A DNA stretch of 27,798 nt from Eutrophocola sp049446715. GTDB lineage: Bacteria; Pseudomonadota; Gammaproteobacteria; Pseudomonadales; Pseudohongiellaceae. Location of the stretch: the NCBI GenBank assembly GCA_049446715.1, contig JBMTQX010000040.1, positions 1 to 27,798 of the forward strand, written 5' to 3'. Shown here piece after piece: positions 8,021 to 16,820 of this stretch (position 1 is its first letter; each line of letters starts with the position of its first letter). The position numbers and the translations under genes were made by a program. The notes beneath the pieces were generated by a model that made no database searches, was not told the origin of the DNA, and saw nothing but the letters and a program-made list of their open reading frames with translations.

Positions 8021-8105
8021 TCCGGAAGCCTGTTTGGCACGAACAAAAAAGATCAGAAGCGAAGCAACAACAGAAAAACAGCAAAAAAACAGCAAGGAGA
8101 TCGTG

Positions 8106-9359
8106 TTGAGAATTACCACAGTCAATGAAAGCAAGCGTACGTTGTCAGCCCTGAGCCTAACGGACATGTCACGACGTGCATTACACAAACTCCTAGGCAG
8201 GCTGAGTGTCGGTTTTCTGGTGATTGAGGAAGATGGCCAGGTAAGTCATTTTGGCAACCCGAAAGATGAGCGCATTCGCGCCACCATCCGGGTCAACGAC
8301 CCGCAGGCGTGGCTGACGTTGCTTAAGGATGGTTCCACCGGGGCCGGTGAAGCCTATATGCATGGCTACTGGGACACACCCGATCTGCTTGCGGTTGTCC
8401 GCCTCTTTGTCTGCAACATGCACACACTCCAGGCTATGGGGCAAAAACAGCCGCTCTGGCGCAAGGCTGCCGGCAAGCTGTTTCACCTGTTGCGCAGCAA
8501 TACCCGGGACGGTTCGAAACGAAACATCGCCGCGCACTATGACCTGAGCAACGATTTTTTCAGCCTGTTCCTGGATCAGACCATGGCCTATTCGTCGGGG
8601 ATTTTCCGCTCAGAGACAGACTCGTTACAGGATGCTTCCGTGAACAAGTTCGACCGTATCTGCCAGCAGCTGCAGCTGGGTCCCAAAGATCACCTGCTGG
8701 AGATCGGTACCGGCTGGGGCGGTCTGGCCATTCATGCCGCCAGGCATTATGGCTGCCGGGTAACCACGACCACCATTTCCCATGAACAGTATCGCCATGC
8801 CTGCGACTGGGTTGAACGGGAGGGGCTGGCAGATCGCATTACGCTGCTGGAGAAGGATTACCGTGAACTGGAAGGCCGTTTTGACAAGCTGGTGTCGGTG
8901 GAAATGATTGAGGCCGTGGGCGTGAAATTTTATGATGACTACTTCCGCACCTGCAGCAGCCTGCTGAAGCCCGATGGCCTGATGCTGATCCAGGCCATCA
9001 CCATTTCCGACCAGCGTTTCGAGCAGTCGGTCAACAGCATCGATTTCATCAAGCGCTACATCTTTCCGGGTGGCCAGCTGCCTTCCAATGCCGTGATTGC
9101 CGACAAGGTGGCGACACAGACCGATATGCAGATCATCGACCTCAAGGACATCACACTGGATTATGCCAAAACGCTGGCGTGCTGGCGTGAACGTTTCTGG
9201 CAACGCATTGACGAAGTGCGCCAGTTGGGCTGTGATGATCTTTTCATTCGCATGTGGCAGTACTACCTGTGCTTCTGCGAGGGAGGATTCAGGGAGCGTG
9301 TGATTCACACCGCACAGGTTCTGATGGCAAAACCGGCGTTTCGCCAGGACGCAGACTGA
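8106..9359 (+). CDS. cfa: Cyclopropane-fatty-acyl-phospholipid synthase-like methyltransferase
   Basis: A 417-residue SAM-dependent methyltransferase of the Cfa family, acting on unsaturated acyl chains of membrane phospholipids. Motifs in order: AAHYDLSNDFFSLFLDQTMAYSSG (acyl/bicarbonate region), LEIGTGWGGLAIHAA (SAM-binding motif I), VSVEMIEAVG, and the C-terminal YYLCFCEGGFRERVI. In Rhodobacter, RpoE-controlled Cfa-like enzymes include the methylase that starts furan fatty acid synthesis, so the product may be a methylated or furan acyl chain and not a cyclopropane; that is inference. I chose TTG 8106 because AAGGAG (8094-8099) lies six bases upstream. The frame stays open to a TTG at 8034, but that extension is A-rich and unlike the family. 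Confidence 0.9.
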   Translation: MRITTVNESKRTLSALSLTDMSRRALHKLLGRLSVGFLVIEEDGQVSHFGNPKDERIRATIRVNDPQAWLTLLKDGSTGAGEAYMHGYWDTPDLLAVVRLFVCNMHTLQAMGQKQPLWRKAAGKLFHLLRSNTRDGSKRNIAAHYDLSNDFFSLFLDQTMAYSSGIFRSETDSLQDASVNKFDRICQQLQLGPKDHLLEIGTGWGGLAIHAARHYGCRVTTTTISHEQYRHACDWVEREGLADRITLLEKDYRELEGRFDKLVSVEMIEAVGVKFYDDYFRTCSSLLKPDGLMLIQAITISDQRFEQSVNSIDFIKRYIFPGGQLPSNAVIADKVATQTDMQIIDLKDITLDYAKTLACWRERFWQRIDEVRQLGCDDLFIRMWQYYLCFCEGGFRERVIHTAQVLMAKPAFRQDAD

Positions 9360-9433
9360 ACGGGGCAGGGACCGGGGGCGACCATGCTACCATGGGCGCC
9401 TTTTCGCCATCGTGCTGAACCCGGAGCGCTACC

Positions 9434-10420
9434 GTGCAGTCCCACCCGTTTGAACAACTCACTCCCGATACGGTCATTGATGCGGTAGAAAGCACCGGCA
9501 TCGTTTCCGATGCGCGCATCCTGGCGCTCAACAGTTACGAAAATCGGGTCTACCAGGTAGGCGTTGAGGATGACGTCCCCGTCATCGCCAAATTCTACCG
9601 CCCCGGGCGCTGGAGCCTAGAGCAGATCCTCGAGGAGCATGCTTTCTCCCAGGAACTGGCAGACCTGGATATTCCGGTTGTGCCACCGATGCCCCTGGAA
9701 ACCGCCGCCAACGGAACGGTGGGTGAATTCAACGGTTTTCGGTTTGCCCTCTTTCCACGTCGGGGCGGACGCAGTCCCGATCTCAGTCTCGACAATTTGC
9801 TAATTATGGGTCGCTTCATAGGTCGCCTGCACAAGGTCGGGGCTGTCAGGCCTTTTCAGCAGCGCCAGCAGATGACAGTGAAAGGATTTGCCGAAGACAG
9901 TGCCGCTTTCCTGCTGGAACAGGATTTCATTCCAGCTGACCTGCGCCAGGCCTACAATTCACTCGCCGAGGACCTGATCAACCGCATCCACGGGATCATG
10001 GCGGGCGTTTCCAGCGCCGCTCAAATCCGTATCCACGGTGACTGCCACATGGGCAATGTCCTGTGGCGCGACGACATCCCGCACTTTGTCGATTTTGACG
10101 ATACGATGACGGGGCCTGCCATCCAGGACCTCTGGATGCTGCTGTCCGGTGACCGCCAGATGCAGCTGGCCCAGCTCAGCGAGCTGATTGACGGCTACAA
10201 CGAGTTCCATGATTTCAATCCGGCTGAACTAGGGCTGATCGAGGCGCTGCGGACGATGCGCCTGATGCATTACAGCGCCTGGCTGGCGCGGCGCTGGAAT
10301 GATCCTGCCTTTCCGCAAAATTTCCCCTGGTTCAACACGGCCCATTACTGGGCCGGTCATATCCTCGAACTGCGTGAACAACTGTCCGCTTTGGATGAAC
10401 CCTCCCTCGTACTCTACTGA
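9434..10420 (+). CDS. srkA: Stress response kinase A-like Ser/Thr kinase (YihE family)
   Basis: A 328-residue APH-fold protein kinase of the SrkA/YihE/RdoA family. Seen are the nucleotide-binding N-lobe (ENRVYQVGVEDDVPVIAKFYRPGRW, with the ATP-binding Lys), the catalytic loop RIHGDCHMGNVLW near residue 200, the metal-binding FVDFDD near residue 218, and the family stretch LRTMRLMHYSAWLARRW. Length matches E. coli SrkA (328). In E. coli it counters programmed death after envelope and oxidative stress. The start is GTG 9434 with GGAG seven bases upstream. It is 74 bases downstream of the methyltransferase and could be co-transcribed with it. Confidence 0.92.
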   Translation: MQSHPFEQLTPDTVIDAVESTGIVSDARILALNSYENRVYQVGVEDDVPVIAKFYRPGRWSLEQILEEHAFSQELADLDIPVVPPMPLETAANGTVGEFNGFRFALFPRRGGRSPDLSLDNLLIMGRFIGRLHKVGAVRPFQQRQQMTVKGFAEDSAAFLLEQDFIPADLRQAYNSLAEDLINRIHGIMAGVSSAAQIRIHGDCHMGNVLWRDDIPHFVDFDDTMTGPAIQDLWMLLSGDRQMQLAQLSELIDGYNEFHDFNPAELGLIEALRTMRLMHYSAWLARRWNDPAFPQNFPWFNTAHYWAGHILELREQLSALDEPSLVLY

Positions 10421-10437
10421 ACCAGGACTGCCCGCCA

Positions 10438-10828
10438 ATGGACGTTCCAATGACGTGCCAGCTGGCACTATATCGGTCTGAATGCCGATGACATTGATGC
10501 CGGTAACGGCACGAATGATCCGGATATCACCGGTGATTTCACGCAGTTCATTGACGGCACGGGTTCTATTGTTGTTGCCGGCTTTGCGACATCTCCGACG
10601 GCTTTCTCGGTCACCATCGACGATATCGCCGGCCCGGATCCCACTGATACAGACGAAATCGCTGACGGAATCAACGCCTCCCTGGAAGATGTCAGTGGCT
10701 TTGACAGCATCGAGATCGTGGTAACCAACAACACGTCTTCTCGTATCACCTTCACCGTTTCGTTTACGGCCGTGCAGAATGGCGTGAATGTCGAGATGAG
10801 AAATACGATTACACCAAATAAACTTTGA
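10438..10828 (+). pseudogene. Start-less orphan coding fragment, unknown family
   Basis: One frame reads open and protein-like from just after a TGA at about 10450 to TGA 10826-10828, about 125 codons, with phrases such as YIGLNADDIDAGNGTNDPDI and FDSIEIVVTNNTSSRITFTVSF. It has no usable start codon near its 5' end. An ATG at 10438 opens in another frame and would need one frameshift near 10460. The Asp/Thr/Gly-rich, beta-strand-like composition suggests an extracellular repeat-type protein. It is followed by a strong terminator, so it looks like the 3' end of a once longer gene. I do not recognise the family. Confidence 0.5.
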
Positions 10829-10850
10829 ACAGGTCATAACTAGCGTCATC

Positions 10851-10876
10851 AAAGCGGGCCCGGTGCCCGCTTTTTT
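10851..10876 (+). terminator. Strong intrinsic terminator
   Basis: AAAGCGGGC (10851-10859) and GCCCGCTTT (10865-10873) form a 9-bp stem with loop CCGGT, and T continues to 10876. This is a textbook rho-independent terminator closing the orphan fragment and perhaps the kinase transcript. Confidence 0.9.
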
Positions 10877-10938
10877 GTGCCTGCTTAACCAGCCCGGAAG
10901 ACGCATCGAGGCATTTTTACCGGCATGGGGAATATGCT

Positions 10939-13900
10939 ATGGTCTGCCTTCCTGATTTGCAGCCCAATGCCCCTATGCCCTTGCGTAAACTTTTGTCTTT
11001 GTTCCCGCGCTTGCCCGTCCGCCTGACCACCGTAACCGTTTTCCTCTTTACTTTGTTGCTCACCGCCTGCCAGGGCATGGGTGGCAGTACCGTGAGCGGG
11101 TTCAGGCGCATCGATGACATTGGCAAGAGTCCCAATGATGATCGCCAATATCGTGCGCTTGTCCTGGAGAACGGTTTGAAGGTGATGCTGGTCTCCGATC
11201 CGGATACCGACAAGGCTGCCGCGGCCATGGACGTTAATGCCGGCTCCAACAGTGATCCGGCAGATTTCGAGGGGCTGGCCCACTTCCTGGAGCACATGCT
11301 TTTCCTCGGTACTGAAAAATACCCGGCTTCGGGCGAATACCAGGAATTCATCAGCAGCCATGGCGGGAGTCACAATGCCTACACCGCCTTTGAAAACACC
11401 AACTACTATTTCGATATCGAACAGGATTCCTTGGCAGCGGCACTGGACCGCTTTGCGCAGTTTTTCATCGCGCCGCTGTTCAACCCCGAGTATGTCGATC
11501 GCGAACGCAATGCGGTCAACTCGGAGTACCAGTCCAACCTGCAGAATGACGGGCGTCGCAGTTACTCCATTTTCAAGCAGATCATCAACCCGGATCATCC
11601 GCTGTCACAGTTTTCCGTGGGCAGCCTGGACACCCTTCAGGACAAAAATGGCATCTCGTTGCGGCAGGCCTTGCTGGATCACTATGAGCGCTACTATTCG
11701 GCCAACCTCATGAGCCTGGCAATTTATGGCCGTGAGTCGCTGGATGAGCTTGAAGCCATGGCTGTGTCGACCTTCGGTGCCATTGCCCACAACCGGCGTG
11801 CGGCACCGAGCACGACAGAACCGTTGTTCCTGCCGGGACAGTTGCCGGCCTTGCTGGAAATTGAGCCGGTGCGGGATGCCCGCTCCCTGACCTACACCTT
11901 TCCGATTCCGGTGGTGCAGCCTTATTACCGGGAGAAGCCCCTGAACTATCTTGCCAACATCCTGGGTCATGAAGGCGAGGGCAGTCTGCTCTCCCTGTTG
12001 CGCAGTGCGGGCTGGGTCAACGGCCTGGCTGCAGGCGGCGGCATGTCTTACCCCGACAATGCCACTTTCACCATTAACCTGGCCCTCACCGAGGAGGGCG
12101 TAAACCGCATCGATGAGATTACGGCACGGGTGTTTGAGTTTATTCGCCTGGCCGGGGCAGAGGGCATCCATGAATGGTTGTTCGAGGAACAGCGCACCAT
12201 GGCCGATATCGCATTCATGTTCCAGGAGCCTGGCGGGCCGGTGGGCACCGTGAGTGGCCTGTCGCGACGGCTGCAGGAATACCCGGCGCAGGAAGTGATC
12301 ACGGCAGCCTATGCCTATGAAAACTATGATCCAGAACTGTACCGCGAAATCCTGTCTTGGCTGCGGCCGGATAACGTGCTGCTTACCTTAACCTCGCAAC
12401 AGGTGGAGGGCGACCAGGTCGATGCCTGGTTCGGCGGCGAATACCGCTACAGCCCGCTGCCGCCGGCGCGCGTCGCAGCCTGGCAGCCTGATACGATCCA
12501 CCCGGCACTGGCCATCACAGAGCCGAATCCTTTTCTGCCTGATGATCTGAGCATTCTCGATGTGCCGGGGGTGAGCAGTCTTGTCGGGCCGGCAGACAAG
12601 CCGGCACTGATCCGCGACAGTGACGGTATCCGCTTCTGGTTCATGCATGACAACCGCTTCCAGGTGCCGCGCGCGAACTTCTATGCCTACGCCATGACAC
12701 CGCTGTTCAGCGAGTCCCTGGAAAACAGCCTGTTGTCGAGCCTGGCCATCAGTCTGGTCAATGACAAGCTCAATGAATTCAGTTATCCGGCTAATCTGGC
12801 CGGGGTCTTTTATGGGGTATCCAGCCGGGCCCGTGGCTTTTCCATCCGCCTGGGCGGATACAACGACAAGCAGCCGATTCTGCTGGAGGCCTTGCTGCGG
12901 GCATTCCGGGAAGCCGATTTTGAACAGGCACGCTTCGATATCATTCGTGCCGAAATGATTCGCAGCCTGGAAAACGCCGATGTCCAGATGCCTTACATCC
13001 GCCTGTATCAGGAAGTGCAGTCATTACTGGTCAATCCCTACTGGTCTGAACAACAGCGCATAGATGCCCTCAATGCGATCACCCTGGACGATGTCGTCGC
13101 CTTTATTTCGCGCATGCTGCAAAACCTCAACCTGCAGGTGCTGTATCACGGCAATGTCAGTGAAGCAGACGGTCTGGCCATGGTGGATATCCTGACACGC
13201 TATCTGGCGGTGACTGCGGACGAGGTGGATCCGCCGTTTGGTACCGTGGTGAAACTGGCGCCGGATACCGAGGTGGTGCTGGAGATAGACCAGGCGCATG
13301 AGGATTCCGCCATCGTGATCTATATGCAGGGGCCTGATGACAGCCTGCGCACGCGGGCCACCCTGGCCCTGCTGGGCAATATCCTGCGAACGCCGTTCTT
13401 TGACACCCTGCGCACGGAGCAGCAGCTCGGTTATGTCGTTAATGCCGGCAGCATGCCCATTCTCAACACCAGCGGCCTGGTCATGACTATCGAGTCGCCA
13501 GTGGCTGATCCGCTGGTGTTGGAGGCGCGCATCAATGAGTTCCTGCTGGATTACGCGGCACAGCTGGAAGCGATGGCAACTGAACGTTTTGCCGACATCC
13601 AGGCCGGCCTGCTGAACAATATCCGCCAGGAACCCCAGACCCTGCAGGCACTGAGCGGGCGTTACTGGAGTGACATCCTGCTGGAAGAGTTCACGCAGGA
13701 CAGCAGCCTGGTCATGGCCGCTGCCATCGAGCAACTCACCCAGGCTGACGTGGTGCGCTATTTCCGTGACCATGTGGTGCCGCCAGGTTCAGGCCGCCTG
13801 GTGGCGCGCTCATTCGGGACGCCGCACAGCGCGGCAAAAATGTCCGCGGCGGCCGAGCCGGCGGCGGATGCGCTGACGGTGACGGATACCCTGGAGAGCT

Positions 13901-13977
13901 TCAATGCCTTCAAGGCCATGTTCGACAGTTATACCTATTCGCCGCTATCAGCCAGTGGCGAAGCAAGCCGCCAGTAG
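10939..13977 (+). CDS. M16 family zinc protease (pitrilysin/insulinase type), putative lipoprotein
   Basis: A 1012-residue inverzincin. The inverted zinc motif HFLEH gives His115, Glu118 and His119, and the third ligand Glu196 lies in ERNAVNSEY, 77 residues on as in pitrilysin. The length corresponds to the four-domain protease III form; the C-terminal half includes TLRTEQQLGYVVNAG, the usual substrate-cleft stretch. The N-terminus has a basic, hydrophobic segment ending in LLTAC, a lipobox with Cys44, so the enzyme is predicted to be lipid-anchored in the envelope and degrade small peptides. ATG 10939 has GGGGA about nine bases upstream. ATG 10975 would give a more usual 31-residue signal peptide but lacks a binding site. 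Confidence 0.92.
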   Translation: MVCLPDLQPNAPMPLRKLLSLFPRLPVRLTTVTVFLFTLLLTACQGMGGSTVSGFRRIDDIGKSPNDDRQYRALVLENGLKVMLVSDPDTDKAAAAMDVNAGSNSDPADFEGLAHFLEHMLFLGTEKYPASGEYQEFISSHGGSHNAYTAFENTNYYFDIEQDSLAAALDRFAQFFIAPLFNPEYVDRERNAVNSEYQSNLQNDGRRSYSIFKQIINPDHPLSQFSVGSLDTLQDKNGISLRQALLDHYERYYSANLMSLAIYGRESLDELEAMAVSTFGAIAHNRRAAPSTTEPLFLPGQLPALLEIEPVRDARSLTYTFPIPVVQPYYREKPLNYLANILGHEGEGSLLSLLRSAGWVNGLAAGGGMSYPDNATFTINLALTEEGVNRIDEITARVFEFIRLAGAEGIHEWLFEEQRTMADIAFMFQEPGGPVGTVSGLSRRLQEYPAQEVITAAYAYENYDPELYREILSWLRPDNVLLTLTSQQVEGDQVDAWFGGEYRYSPLPPARVAAWQPDTIHPALAITEPNPFLPDDLSILDVPGVSSLVGPADKPALIRDSDGIRFWFMHDNRFQVPRANFYAYAMTPLFSESLENSLLSSLAISLVNDKLNEFSYPANLAGVFYGVSSRARGFSIRLGGYNDKQPILLEALLRAFREADFEQARFDIIRAEMIRSLENADVQMPYIRLYQEVQSLLVNPYWSEQQRIDALNAITLDDVVAFISRMLQNLNLQVLYHGNVSEADGLAMVDILTRYLAVTADEVDPPFGTVVKLAPDTEVVLEIDQAHEDSAIVIYMQGPDDSLRTRATLALLGNILRTPFFDTLRTEQQLGYVVNAGSMPILNTSGLVMTIESPVADPLVLEARINEFLLDYAAQLEAMATERFADIQAGLLNNIRQEPQTLQALSGRYWSDILLEEFTQDSSLVMAAAIEQLTQADVVRYFRDHVVPPGSGRLVARSFGTPHSAAKMSAAAEPAADALTVTDTLESFNAFKAMFDSYTYSPLSASGEASRQ

Positions 13978-13987
13978 GGCATCGCGC

Positions 13988-14962
13988 TTGAGTACAGACC
14001 TTCAGGCCGAACTCACCGACAAGCGCGCCTGGGCAGGTTTTGGCCTGTCCCTGCTGACGGCCTTTATGTGGGGTGTGCTGCCAGTGTCCTTTGTGCTGTT
14101 ACTGGGCAGCATGAATACGATCACCATTACCTGGTACCGTTTTGCCACCGCGGCGGCGGTCGTGTTCATCATGCTCTGGCAGCGCCGACGCCTGCCGCCG
14201 GTCTCGAGCTTTGGTTGGAAAACCAACAGCCTGCTGATGCTGGCCGCGACCGCGCTGGTCGGCAACTTCCTGCTCTACCTGAGCAGTCTGTCCTACCTGA
14301 ACCCGGAAAGTGCGCAGGTGCTGATTCAACTGGCTCCCTTCATCCTGATGTTTGGCAGCTTGTTTTTTTACCAGGAGAAATTCGGTGTGCTGGAGTGGTG
14401 CGGTGTTGCGCTGCTGCTGTTCGGTTTCGGCCTCTTCTTCAACGACAGGCTGGCCGATATTTTCAGTTCACTGAACGATTATTCCATCGGCATCCTGCTC
14501 ATGGTAACGGCCTCGCTGTCATGGGGCACCTACGGCCTGTTGCAGAAAACCCTGCTGAAAAAAATGGACTCCGTACAGCTGACCAGTCTCATGTACCTGG
14601 GCGGGGTCATCCTGCTGCTGCCTTTTGCCAGTCCGGGCACGCTGTTTGATCTGGATGGCGTCCAGTTTGCCGCGCTGGTGTTCTGCAGCATCAACCTGGT
14701 ACTGGCCTATGGCGCTTTCACCGAGGCACTGCAGTTATGGGATGCCGCCAAGGTCAGTGCTGTGATCACCCTGGCGCCCCTGTTCACCATCGGCAGCATG
14801 GCACTGTGCGTGCACTGGTGGCCTGAAACCTTCATGGACAGCCAGCTGAACGGGTTGGCCTACCTGGGCGCGGTGATTGTGGTTATTGGTTCGATGCTGG
14901 CCGCACTGGGCCATTCCTTCCAGGGACGGCGCCGAAAGGCAGACAGGTACCATCCTGAATAA
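13988..14962 (+). CDS. EamA/DMT family permease
   Basis: A 324-residue ten-helix transporter of the drug/metabolite superfamily with two EamA repeats. Hydrophobic segments begin at AWAGFGLSLLTAFMWGVLPVSFVLLLGS; SYLNPESAQVLIQLAPFILMFGSLFFYQE and the second-repeat YGAFTEALQLWDAAKVSAVITLAPLFTI are typical. Substrate unknown. I chose TTG 13988, eleven bases after the protease stop, with AGGG eight bases upstream; an ATG at 13904 inside the protease gene is unlikely. The last 80 bases overlap the convergent glycosyltransferase gene. Confidence 0.85.
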   Translation: MSTDLQAELTDKRAWAGFGLSLLTAFMWGVLPVSFVLLLGSMNTITITWYRFATAAAVVFIMLWQRRRLPPVSSFGWKTNSLLMLAATALVGNFLLYLSSLSYLNPESAQVLIQLAPFILMFGSLFFYQEKFGVLEWCGVALLLFGFGLFFNDRLADIFSSLNDYSIGILLMVTASLSWGTYGLLQKTLLKKMDSVQLTSLMYLGGVILLLPFASPGTLFDLDGVQFAALVFCSINLVLAYGAFTEALQLWDAAKVSAVITLAPLFTIGSMALCVHWWPETFMDSQLNGLAYLGAVIVVIGSMLAALGHSFQGRRRKADRYHPE

Positions 14963-16202
14963 GGCGCACCGGCACGGATGGCAGGTGGTTGTCCCTGAGC
15001 CAGTGGATGAATTTCAGGGTCTGGAACGCATCAAACCAGTTGGTCAGGTGGCGCTGGAAAACCTTCTCCGAGCGACTGTTGTCCAGCGCGTGGTTCAGTG
15101 CCTTGTCGATACCCAGTGCCGTCACGCAGGCCAGCAGGACGTCGGCATCGAGCGTATCGTAGTCGGCATTGGCTGCACAAAATGCCCTGATTATCGCCTC
15201 ATCCAGTTCCTGCACTCTTTCCTGCCACAGGGTGGCTGACAGGCCCAGCCAGCATTGCAGGTAGCTGAAGGCGAGCGGGTTGTAGCAAGGGTATTCTGCC
15301 GCGGGGTCCAGCATGCCCAGCAGTTTGCCCAGTGCCGGACCGGTGCCAAACGGGACACGATCGGACACCCGGGTTTCCAGCATGATGGCCGTACTGTCCA
15401 GTGTCACGATGGCACCGGTTTTGGCGAGCTTGCCGAGCAGATAAAAATCCTCTCCGGCCCGGCGCACCGGGAAACCCCTGACACGGGCATAGTGCTGGGC
15501 ATTGATGACCAGCGTACTGCCGATGGTGTGAAAGGCCCATGGCGAGCCCGCCCAGGCCAGCCCGGCAACATAGTAGTCCAGCGTGAGGTCGTACAGCGCC
15601 TGGGCGGTGTTGGCGGCCGGATCGGCGTGTGGCAAGTGCCGAAAAGGGTATAGGCCGGCGCTGTCGCGGCGGGCATCAAGTATGCCGGTCGCGGCAAAAT
15701 AATCCGGCGGCAGCGTAGCATCGGCATCGGTGCAGTGTATCCAGGGACTGCTGACCCTACCGAGCTGGATCAGCCGACAGGCAATATCGGCGGCAATCTT
15801 GCGCGCTTTGCCGACACCTTCTTTCGGCCCCAGGTAGGCATCGCGATGACAGCGCTCAACGAGCAGGATGTCATGGCGCTGTGCGGCGATCTGTTCTGAC
15901 CGCTGGCCGGACAGCAGCCAGCAATGAGGTCCGAGTGGCTGCCTGTGCGGATACTGTGATTTCAGCCAGGCGGCGCCGGCCCGCGTTTGCATGATGGCTT
16001 CGCCGCCGGCCCCAGCATGGGCGTTGAGCACGATGATGAACAGGGTCTCGGCTGTGTCCAGCCGGGAGGACAGCGGCACCAGGAAGTCCGCGGCTTCGGC
16101 AAACGCGGGGATGCATACCACGTGTCGGTAACGCGTGGTCAAGGCGGGTAACCCGCGGGCTTCCGGTTCGGCGTAGCGATCTAGGTACTGAAGCATCGAC
16201 AT
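14883..16202 (-). CDS. Family 2-like glycosyltransferase
   Basis: A 439-residue protein with a GT-A fold pattern: an N-terminal strand RHVVCIPAFAEA, an acidic metal-binding motif in HCTDADATLPPDYF near residue 173 and an acceptor-side acidic pair in VRRAGEDFYLLGKLAKTG. No membrane helix or signal peptide is obvious. It should move a sugar from a nucleotide donor to an unknown acceptor. Its 3' end overlaps the EamA gene tail-to-tail by 80 bases and its 5' end lies only 36 bases from the predicted site-5 promoter, facing away from it. Donor and acceptor cannot be read from sequence. Confidence 0.8.
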   Translation of the reverse strand: MSMLQYLDRYAEPEARGLPALTTRYRHVVCIPAFAEAADFLVPLSSRLDTAETLFIIVLNAHAGAGGEAIMQTRAGAAWLKSQYPHRQPLGPHCWLLSGQRSEQIAAQRHDILLVERCHRDAYLGPKEGVGKARKIAADIACRLIQLGRVSSPWIHCTDADATLPPDYFAATGILDARRDSAGLYPFRHLPHADPAANTAQALYDLTLDYYVAGLAWAGSPWAFHTIGSTLVINAQHYARVRGFPVRRAGEDFYLLGKLAKTGAIVTLDSTAIMLETRVSDRVPFGTGPALGKLLGMLDPAAEYPCYNPLAFSYLQCWLGLSATLWQERVQELDEAIIRAFCAANADYDTLDADVLLACVTALGIDKALNHALDNSRSEKVFQRHLTNWFDAFQTLKFIHWLRDNHLPSVPVRLIQDGTCLPFGAVPGRNGPVRPASNQ

Positions 16203-16237
16203 GGCGTCATGTTACCAGTCCCGTCCGCCATGTGCGC

Positions 16238-16265
16238 TAATCCGGGTCGATGTCTGCCACGTAAT
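16238..16265 (+). promoter_or_regulatory. Predicted ECF promoter, site 5 (DUF2878 operon)
   Basis: TAATCC (16238-16243), a 16-base spacer and CGTAAT (16260-16265), nearly identical to the photolyase site. The expected start of transcription, six or seven bases past the -10 box, falls around 16272, only a few bases before ATG 16275, so the message would be leaderless or almost so. Confidence 0.6.
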
Positions 16266-16274
16266 CAGTGGTAT

Positions 16275-16820
16275 ATGACAGCATTACGTACCACTAGTGA
16301 AAAACGCCGCCTCGGCTACAAATGGCTGCTGACACTGGACCTGATCCTGTTCAAGCTCTGCTGGGTGCTGCTGGTCGTGTTTCAGGCCAGCGTCCTGACA
16401 CTGACCATGGCGATTCTCATAGTTCGTATTGCTCTCAGCGAAAACTGGCGGCATCGGTTACGCGATGCTGCCCTGGTGATGGTAACGGGTCTGGTCATGG
16501 ACGGTGCGTTTTCAGCTGTTGGCCTGTTCCGTTTCCAGGGTGGCCTGCTGCCTTTGTGGATGGTGATGATCTGGGCATCCTTTGCCCTGACTCTGCCATT
16601 GCTGGCGGGGTTTCTGCACCGCTGCCATACCCTGGTGCTGGTGCTCACGGGAGCTGTCAACGGCGTGGTTGCCTACCTGGCGGGTTACTTGCTGGATGGG
16701 ATCGGTTTCGGGCTGCCCCTGTTGCAGTCACTGCTGGTGGTGGGTGCCGCCTGGAGCCTGTACCTGCCATTGACGGTTATTGCGCTTGGCAGAATCCAGC
16801 AAGGGAACAGTGCCGCATGA
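16275..16820 (+). CDS. DUF2878 membrane protein
   Basis: A 181-residue integral membrane protein of DUF2878, function unknown. Hydrophobic segments appear at LLTLDLILFKLCWVLLVVFQ, LTLTMAILIVRIAL, AALVMVTGLVMDGAFSAVGLF, LLPLWMVMIWASFALTLPLL, VLVLTGAVNGVVAYLAGYLL and LLQSLLVVGAAWSLYLPLTV, about six helices. Family members usually lie beside Cfa-like and DUF3833 genes in ChrR-type clusters. The stop overlaps the next gene by four bases (ATGA). The start fits the family's N-terminus but lies next to the predicted promoter; ATG 16209 upstream is possible only if transcription starts elsewhere. Confidence 0.85.
   Translation: MTALRTTSEKRRLGYKWLLTLDLILFKLCWVLLVVFQASVLTLTMAILIVRIALSENWRHRLRDAALVMVTGLVMDGAFSAVGLFRFQGGLLPLWMVMIWASFALTLPLLAGFLHRCHTLVLVLTGAVNGVVAYLAGYLLDGIGFGLPLLQSLLVVGAAWSLYLPLTVIALGRIQQGNSAA

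Noticed and set aside
8034..8105. N-terminal extension of the Cfa-like protein from TTG 8034
   Set aside because: A-rich, Lys/Gln-rich stretch unlike the family; AAGGAG is placed to serve TTG 8106.
10229..11598. Two long minus-strand frames opposite srkA, the orphan fragment and the protease
   Set aside because: No family features; both lie largely opposite supported genes or the plus-strand orphan frame and cross the strong plus-strand terminator region.
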